From the NCBI GenBank assembly GCA_025352405.1, contig JANXTM010000012.1, forward strand, positions 1-37,738: a stretch of DNA of 37,738 nt. Direction: 5' to 3'. The DNA comes from Polaromonas sp. (GTDB taxonomy: Bacteria > Pseudomonadota > Gammaproteobacteria > Burkholderiales > Burkholderiaceae_C). The translations under genes were made by a program, and so were the position numbers. The notes under the pieces were generated by a model. It was given only the letters and a program-made list of their open reading frames with translations. It was not told the DNA's origin and did not search any database. Positions 33,149 through 37,738 of this stretch are shown piece after piece; the stretch's first letter is position 1, and each line of letters starts with the position of its first letter.

Positions 33149-33882
33149 ATTCGCGTTTTCGTTTGGTCTTGTTCGGGGGGTGTGCCGCCGGCGTGCGGGC
33201 TGGTGCCGGCGCCTGTGTTTGTGTTTGTGCCCATGCCTGTCAGTAGGTTTGCCAGCTGGGTGGCAATGTATTTCTTGGGGTCAAGGTCAACCGCGTTTTG
33301 AATGCAAACACCGGCCGAGTGCTTGGCCAAAATCAGGAAAACCATGGGCGCAATCACGCTGTAAATGGCGTAGTCAAGGTCCATGGGCTTGAACTCGCCC
33401 CGGTCAATGCCGCGCTGCAAAATCCGGCGTATCAAAGTCTGGCCGGGTTGAATGACCTCGTGCTGGTAAAACGCGGCCAGCTCCGGGAAGTTACTGGCCT
33501 CGCTCATCATCAGTTTGGTGATACCCGAGGCCTTGGTTGCGCCGACCCGGTCCCACCAGACGTTCATGCAGTAACCCAGCATTTCGGCGCTGTTACCGTC
33601 AAAAGCGGAAAACTCCTCGTTCCACTCCTTGAAGCGACCCGAAATGTTCTCGCGCACCACGGCTTTGAAGAGCTCTTCCTTGCTCTGAAAGTACAGAAAA
33701 AGCGTGCCTTTGGAGACGCCGGCACGCGCTGCAACCTCTTCAGCGCGGGTGGCCGCAAAGCCTTTTTCTACGAACAGGTCGAGTGCGGCGGCTAGCAGTT
33801 CGCCCGGACGCGCTTCTTTTCGTCGCTCGCGTTTGACGGCGATCACGGCATTTTTTGGACGAAATAATTTGGAAAGCGACAT
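33145..33882 (-). CDS. TetR/AcrR-family repressor of the efflux operon
   Basis: A 245-residue regulator. The helix-turn-helix is RAEEVAARAGVSKGTLFLYF, followed by SKEELFKAVV, the standard TetR DNA-binding domain. The C-terminal ligand domain ends in a low-complexity tail (TNTNTGAGTSPHAGGTPPEQ) coded by a tgtgttt-like microsatellite near 33218-33231. ATG 33882 begins MSLSKLFRPKNAV. A 22-base palindrome abuts the start codon. It is the first gene of tetR-adaptor-pump, so it probably represses its own operon until a ligand binds. Confidence 0.93.
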   Translation of the reverse strand: MSLSKLFRPKNAVIAVKRERRKEARPGELLAAALDLFVEKGFAATRAEEVAARAGVSKGTLFLYFQSKEELFKAVVRENISGRFKEWNEEFSAFDGNSAEMLGYCMNVWWDRVGATKASGITKLMMSEASNFPELAAFYQHEVIQPGQTLIRRILQRGIDRGEFKPMDLDYAIYSVIAPMVFLILAKHSAGVCIQNAVDLDPKKYIATQLANLLTGMGTNTNTGAGTSPHAGGTPPEQDQTKTRI

Positions 33883-33884
33883 GG

Positions 33885-33906
33885 TTACTGACTGACTGGT
33901 TAGTAA
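33885..33906. promoter_or_regulatory. Candidate TetR operator overlapping the tetR leader
   Basis: TTACT (33885-33889) and AGTAA (33902-33906) flank gactgactggtt. The site lies 2 bases upstream of the tetR start codon, a position where a bound repressor would block its own operon. The inner part has the GACTGACTGGTT pattern with partial symmetry. Confidence 0.5.
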
Positions 33907-34003
33907 TGTAGCTACTTACCTTCCCAGCGTCAACCGATGCCGCCTTGCCAGGCAACTGTTTTGTGGTGAACCCACAGGTGCAGAGTTATAAAAATTTTAT
34001 GTA

Positions 34004-34022
34004 TGCTATAAAAAATATAGCA
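34004..34022. repeat. Dispersed palindromic repeat between tetR and gcdH
   Basis: TGCTATA (34004-34010), five A, TATAGCA (34016-34022) is a perfect 7-bp inverted repeat, followed by gatagct. It could serve as a terminator for gcdH transcripts, but the shape matches the dispersed repeat family. Confidence 0.6.
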
Positions 34023-34074
34023 GATAGCTCTCGTATTTGCTGCCGCAGGGGCCTAAAAATCTGTCAAATCAAGC

Positions 34075-35304
34075 TCAATAAAACGCCTGTAGCCCGGTTT
34101 GGGCCCGGCCCAAAATCAGGGCGTGCACATCATGTGTACCTTCGTAGGTGTTGACGGTCTCTAAATTAATCATGTGGCGAATCACGTGGTATTCGTCATG
34201 AATGCCGTTACCACCGTGCATGTCACGTGCCATGCGCGCAATGTCAAGTGACTTGCCGCAACTGTTGCGCTTGATCAGGCTGATCATTTCGGGCACGTCT
34301 TTGCCCTCGTCCATCAGGCGGCCTACGCGCAGGCAGGCCTGCAGGCCGAGAGCGATTTCGGTCTGCATGTCGGCCAGTTTCTTTTGAATCAGCTGGTTTT
34401 GCGCCAGAGGACGGCCAAACTGTACGCGGTCCATGGTGTATTGACGGGCGCGAAACCAGCAGTCTTCAGCCGCACCCAGCGCACCCCAGGCGATGCCGTA
34501 ACGCGCCTTGTTCAGACAACCAAACGGGCCCTTGAGGCCACTCACATTCGGCAGCAAATTGGCTTCGGGCACAAATACGCCGTCCATGACGATCTCCCCA
34601 GTGATCGACGCGCGCAAGCTCATCTTGCCTTCGATCTTGGGCGCCGTGAGTCCTTTCATACCTTTTTCAAGAATGAAGCCGCGAATGCTTTCCTGGCCGC
34701 CGGTGTTGCCGTCCGGGTCGGTTAATTTGGCCCAGACCACAAACACATCTGCGATGGGGGAGTTGGTGATCCACATCTTGGCCCCGTTCATGATGAAGCC
34801 GTCGACGCCGTCACGTTGGGCGGGCCTGGCGCGGCTCAGCATACTGGCCGGGTCAGAGCCGTGGTTAGGCTCGGTCAGGCCAAAGCAGCCAACCCATTCG
34901 CCGGTGACCAGTTTGGGCAGGTATTTTTGGCGCTGTGCTTCGCTGCCATAGGCGTGGATGGGATGCATGACAAGCGAGCTTTGCACGCTTATGGCGCTGC
35001 GGTAGCCGCTGTCTACGCGCTCGACTTCGCGGGCAATCAGGCCGTAGCTCACGTAATTCAGGCCAGCGCAACCGTAACCTTCAATCGTGGCGCCCAGAAA
35101 ACCCATGGCACCGGCTTCGTTCATGATCTCCCGGTCAAACTTCTCGTGGCGGGCAGCCATCAGCACGCGGGTTTGCAGTTTGTCCTGGCAAAAGTCATGC
35201 GCCGCATCGACGATGGCGCGCTCGTCGTCTGTCAGCTGCTCTGACAGCAGGAACGGGTCTTCCCACTTGAATTTGGCTTTGGCTGCGGCGGTGAGGCTTG
35301 ACAT
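34075..35304 (-). CDS. gcdH: Glutaryl-CoA dehydrogenase (acyl-CoA dehydrogenase family)
   Basis: A 409-residue FAD enzyme that oxidises and decarboxylates glutaryl-CoA to crotonyl-CoA in lysine, tryptophan and aromatic degradation. Features match Gcd[101 protein letters not shown], and the catalytic glutamate in [23 protein letters not shown] 35304 has GGAG about 7-8 bases upstream; an in-frame start 30 bases earlier lacks this. It is divergent from a LysR gene, as gcdH commonly is in betaproteobacteria. Confidence 0.93.
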   Translation of the reverse strand: MSSLTAAAKAKFKWEDPFLLSEQLTDDERAIVDAAHDFCQDKLQTRVLMAARHEKFDREIMNEAGAMGFLGATIEGYGCAGLNYVSYGLIAREVERVDSGYRSAISVQSSLVMHPIHAYGSEAQRQKYLPKLVTGEWVGCFGLTEPNHGSDPASMLSRARPAQRDGVDGFIMNGAKMWITNSPIADVFVVWAKLTDPDGNTGGQESIRGFILEKGMKGLTAPKIEGKMSLRASITGEIVMDGVFVPEANLLPNVSGLKGPFGCLNKARYGIAWGALGAAEDCWFRARQYTMDRVQFGRPLAQNQLIQKKLADMQTEIALGLQACLRVGRLMDEGKDVPEMISLIKRNSCGKSLDIARMARDMHGGNGIHDEYHVIRHMINLETVNTYEGTHDVHALILGRAQTGLQAFY

Positions 35305-35350
35305 GGGATATCTCCAGAAAGGGTTATTACGCAATTTGATGCATATTATT

Positions 35351-35399
35351 CGATAGTCATAAATACTTGTCTAATATCAAATAAGGATTTAACGATAGT
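35351..35399. promoter_or_regulatory. Direct repeats CGATAGT in the gcdH-lysR gap
   Basis: CGATAGT occurs at 35351-35357 and 35393-35399, 42 bases apart (about four helical turns), in the A+T-rich divergent promoter region. This spacing suits two half-sites for a LysR-type regulator, but no ligand-site consensus is confirmed. Confidence 0.4.
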
Positions 35400-35421
35400 T
35401 AATTTATATTGGTGGTGGTTT

Positions 35422-36333
35422 ATGGAGTTCAGACACTTGCGTTATTTTCTGGTGTTGGCAGAAGAGCTGCACTTTGGCCGTGCGGCGCGGCGTTTGTCGA
35501 TGTCGCAGCCACCGCTGTCGCTCAACATCCAGCAGCTTGAAGCCTCGATCGGCACCCGGCTGTTCACGCGAAACAGCAAGCAGGTCGCACTCACGGCGGC
35601 AGGCAAGGCGTTTGTACCGGCTGCCCGTAGCTTGCTTGACCAGGCCGCCGAGGCCGCAGCGCTTGCCAAGGATGTGGGCCAGGGCATGGCGGGTAGCCTG
35701 AGCCTCGGGTTTGCCGGCACCATGCTGTACAACGGGCTGCCCGAAATACTGGCGCGCTTTCAGGCGCAGCACCCTTTGCTCCGCGTGATGCTGAAAGAGC
35801 TTTCATCCAGCGAGCAACTCATTGAGCTGGCGCATGAGCGGCTGGACCTGGGCTTTGTGCACACCACCCGCGTGCCGCCCGGGTTGAGCCAGATTCTGGT
35901 GGCCAGCCAGGCCTTTGTGTGTTGCCTGCCGGCTGGTCATGCGTTGGGGGGCGAGGCATCGCTGCCCTTGGCGTTGCTGCAAGGCGAGCCCTTTGCCGTG
36001 GTCTCACGCACCGTGTCGCCGGACTACCACGACCGCATTTTGCAAACCTGCCTGGAGGCCGGGTTTTACCCCGAGATTCGCTACGAGCTGCAGCACTGGC
36101 TCAGCGTGGTGGCGCTGGTGTCGCGCGGCATGGGGGTGGCGCTGGTGCCGGCTGCGCTGCAGCAGTCGGCCATGCCGGGCACCGTTTTTGTGCCTTTCAT
36201 GGCGCCTGTACCGCCGGAAGTGGCCAGCACGCCCTATCAGACCCATTGCCTGTGGAAAACCAGCCGCACCAGCGGGGGCAGCGCTGCGCTGGCCTCGTTT
36301 GTCGATGCGGTGCGTGCTGCCGTTACGGTTTGA
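35422..36333 (+). CDS. LysR-family transcriptional regulator, divergent from gcdH
   Basis: A 303-residue regulator. The winged helix-turn-helix is MEFRHLRYFLVLAEELHFGR followed by AARRLSMSQPPLSLNIQQLE, and IGTRLFTRNSKQVALTAAGK completes the DNA-binding domain. The C-terminal effector domain has SLSLGFAGTMLYNGLPEILA and ends in two-lobed substrate-binding fold segments (VSRGMGVALVPAALQQS). ATG 35422 has a GGTGGTGG stretch upstream. Divergence from gcdH suggests it controls glutaryl-CoA dehydrogenase, perhaps in response to glutarate or its CoA ester; this is inference from context. Confidence 0.93.
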   Translation: MEFRHLRYFLVLAEELHFGRAARRLSMSQPPLSLNIQQLEASIGTRLFTRNSKQVALTAAGKAFVPAARSLLDQAAEAAALAKDVGQGMAGSLSLGFAGTMLYNGLPEILARFQAQHPLLRVMLKELSSSEQLIELAHERLDLGFVHTTRVPPGLSQILVASQAFVCCLPAGHALGGEASLPLALLQGEPFAVVSRTVSPDYHDRILQTCLEAGFYPEIRYELQHWLSVVALVSRGMGVALVPAALQQSAMPGTVFVPFMAPVPPEVASTPYQTHCLWKTSRTSGGSAALASFVDAVRAAVTV

Positions 36334-36432
36334 AAGAAAACCCGTTGCCGCACGACTCATGGGGGTTGGCATTACAGTGAATCACCCGCATATCGTCAAC
36401 TACCGATCAAGCATCAGAAACCAAGGAAACTT

Positions 36433-36972
36433 ATGAGCGAACTTCAAACCATCACCCTGGGCGGCGGCTGCTTCTGGTGCACCGAAGCGGTTTACGTGCA
36501 GGTACGCGGCGTGACCGACGTTGAGTCAGGCTACAGCAACGGCCAGGCCAGCAGGCCCAGCTACGAAGATGTTTGCTCTGGCCGCACCGGCAGCAATGAG
36601 GTGGTCAAGCTGACCTATGACTCGGCAGAGATCAGCCTGACCGAGATTCTTGAAATCTTTTTTGTTGTGCATGACGCCACCACCCTTAACCGCCAGGGCA
36701 ACGACAGCGGCACCCAGTACCGCAGCGGCATCTACTACGGGACGGCCGAGCAAAAGCGGTTGGCCGACGAGATGATTGCCCAGCTGAACAGCGAGAAGAT
36801 TTTCAGCAAACCCATCGTCACTGAAGTGTTGCCGCTTGAGAACTACTGGCCCGCCGAGGCCTACCACCAGGATTACTTTGCCAACAACCCCAACCAGGGT
36901 TATTGCGTGGCAGTCGCGGGTCCCAAGGTGGCGAAATTTCGCAAAACCTTTAGCCGCCTGGCAAAAAGCTAG
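36433..36972 (+). CDS. msrA: Peptide methionine-S-sulfoxide reductase
   Basis: A 179-residue cytoplasmic repair enzyme that reduces methionine-S-sulfoxide. The catalytic cysteine is in GGGCFWCTEAVYVQV (GCFWC), followed by GVTDVESGYSNGQASRPSYE, FFVVHDATTLNRQGNDSGTQ, YRSGIYYGTAEQ and AEAYHQDYF. A candidate resolving cysteine is in NQGYCVAVAGPKVAKF. ATG 36433 follows AAGGAAA by about 5 bases. It lies 99 bases after lysR on the same strand but probably has its own promoter. Confidence 0.95.
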   Translation: MSELQTITLGGGCFWCTEAVYVQVRGVTDVESGYSNGQASRPSYEDVCSGRTGSNEVVKLTYDSAEISLTEILEIFFVVHDATTLNRQGNDSGTQYRSGIYYGTAEQKRLADEMIAQLNSEKIFSKPIVTEVLPLENYWPAEAYHQDYFANNPNQGYCVAVAGPKVAKFRKTFSRLAKS

Positions 36973-37026
36973 TCGCTGTAAAAAAAGCATAAAAAGCAAG
37001 CTTGACCCAGCAAAAACGGGGGGTAG

Positions 37027-37047
37027 TTGCTACAACATATATAGCAA
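37027..37047. repeat. Dispersed palindromic repeat after msrA
   Basis: TTGCTA (37027-37032) and TAGCAA (37042-37047) flank nine bases (caacatata). It lies between the convergent msrA and metal-binding protein genes, where it could also slow transcription. Confidence 0.55.
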
Positions 37048-37095
37048 TTTCTGGGCTCGCTCCAGATCAACAAACAGAAGCGCAGCGTTTGACTC

Positions 37096-37737
37096 TCAGT
37101 TTTTTGCCATCCCCGCTACCAGCTGCGACACGTTGTAACGCATCATTTTTAAATACGTACTGCCTGGCTTGTCGGGACTGGACAAGGCATCGGCATACAG
37201 GCTGGGGCCCATCGTGACGCCGGCATCTTTGGCCAGCTGGGCCAGTAGTTTGGGGTTGCCCATGTTTTCTATGAACACAGCCCGTATTTTTTCGCGCCGA
37301 ATTTGCTGGATCAGCTGGGCCACCTCTTTGGCGCTGGGTTCGGCTTCGGTTGAAACGCCTTGCGGTGCGAGAAAACGAAGCTGATAGTGCGCTGCAAAGT
37401 AGCTAAAGGCGTCATGGGACGTAATGACTTTGCGCTTGCCTATGGGCAGGGCTGCGATTTGCGCTTTGGCCCAGGCATCCAGTATCTGCAACTCTTCGAT
37501 GTAAGCCTGGCTGTTGCTTTGATAGCTTGATGCACCAGCCGGGTCCAGTCGGCTTAATGCGGTGGAAATATTGCGCACGTAGAGCACAACATTCACTGGG
37601 TCTTGCCAGGCATGTGGGTCGGTCTCTGCGTGGGTGTGGCCTTTGTCTGCATGTAATGTGCGGGCGGTAATTCCTTGTGACGCGACCACGGTCTGGCCTT
37701 TGTAGCCTGAGGCTTTCACAAGCTTTTGCGCCCATGG
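37096..37737 (-). CDS. Metal ABC transporter substrate-binding protein (ZnuA/MntC-like), 5' truncated by window edge
   Basis: The 3' 213 codons of a periplasmic zinc or manganese binding protein. Visible from the edge: PWAQKLVKASGYKGQTVV, a short His-rich loop (HADKGHTHAETDPHAWQDP) with the ligand in DPHAWQDP, ITSHDAFSYFAAHYQLRFL with a second His ligand, EPSAKEVAQL, and FIENMGNPKLLAQLAKDAG, which are the order of the cluster A-I binding proteins. The open frame continues to base 37737 with no start, so an apparent GTG at 37719 is not the beginning. The modest His loop favours zinc, but Mn or Fe cannot be excluded. Partner permease and ATPase lie outside the window. Confidence 0.9.
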   Translation of the reverse strand, partial: PWAQKLVKASGYKGQTVVASQGITARTLHADKGHTHAETDPHAWQDPVNVVLYVRNISTALSRLDPAGASSYQSNSQAYIEELQILDAWAKAQIAALPIGKRKVITSHDAFSYFAAHYQLRFLAPQGVSTEAEPSAKEVAQLIQQIRREKIRAVFIENMGNPKLLAQLAKDAGVTMGPSLYADALSSPDKPGSTYLKMMRYNVSQLVAGMAKN

Positions 37738-37738
37738 T

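Overview
The window reads as chromosomal DNA of a Burkholderiales betaproteobacterium, most likely a Comamonadaceae member near Polaromonas or Rhodoferax. This is inferred from the protein sequences, from the gene order and from scattered copies of a short GCTAT...ATAGC palindrome that I associate with that family. No rRNA, tRNA, CRISPR array, integrase or insertion sequence was seen.

Layout. (1) 1-2924: the 3' end of chorismate synthase (aroC), an EamA permease, a possible oxidoreductase remnant, type II dehydroquinase (aroQ), the ribosome-rescue factor arfB and thioredoxin-2 (trxC). (2) 2994-8669: a zone of decay. It holds a broken gene of unknown function, a molybdenum sulfite-oxidase-like gene with several frameshifts, an intact di-heme cytochrome c, an intact RCC1-repeat protein, and a Tat-lipoprotein multicopper oxidase split by one frameshift. 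(3) 8854-15651: a seven-gene minus-strand operon that looks like a machine for making and exporting a polysaccharide. It contains an RRM-like small protein, UDP-GlcNAc 2-epimerase (wecB), a processive GT2 synthase, a membrane-anchored beta-helix-like protein, a secreted alpha-helical glycosidase-like protein, a YaiO-type outer-membrane barrel and a multi-spanning membrane protein. A PAS-GGDEF-EAL cyclic-di-GMP protein is divergent from it (15961-18450). (4) 18535-23310: the glycine cleavage operon gcvT-gcvH-gcvP behind a tandem glycine riboswitch. (5) 23568-25929: an ACS-family MFS carrier convergent with a D-erythronate dehydrogenase-like gene. (6) 26063-33882: tetR, HlyD adaptor, RND pump, an isoaspartate-methyltransferase-family protein, rhodanese and TolC on one strand, a full tripartite efflux system. 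(7) 34075-37737: glutaryl-CoA dehydrogenase divergent from a LysR regulator, then msrA and a 5'-truncated metal ABC substrate-binding protein.

The most interesting part is the 8.8-15.7 kb operon. WecB plus a processive GT2 synthase plus an outer-membrane protein beside a cyclic-di-GMP enzyme recalls the E. coli N4-glycan receptor (NfrA/NfrB, ManNAc polymer) and the yaiP-yaiO locus, but the beta-helix-like, alpha-barrel-like and RRM-like partners make this set distinct. Other points of note are frameshifts clustered in 3-8 kb, palindromic repeats placed inside the coding regions of gcvP and tolC, and short tandem repeats just upstream of three start codons.
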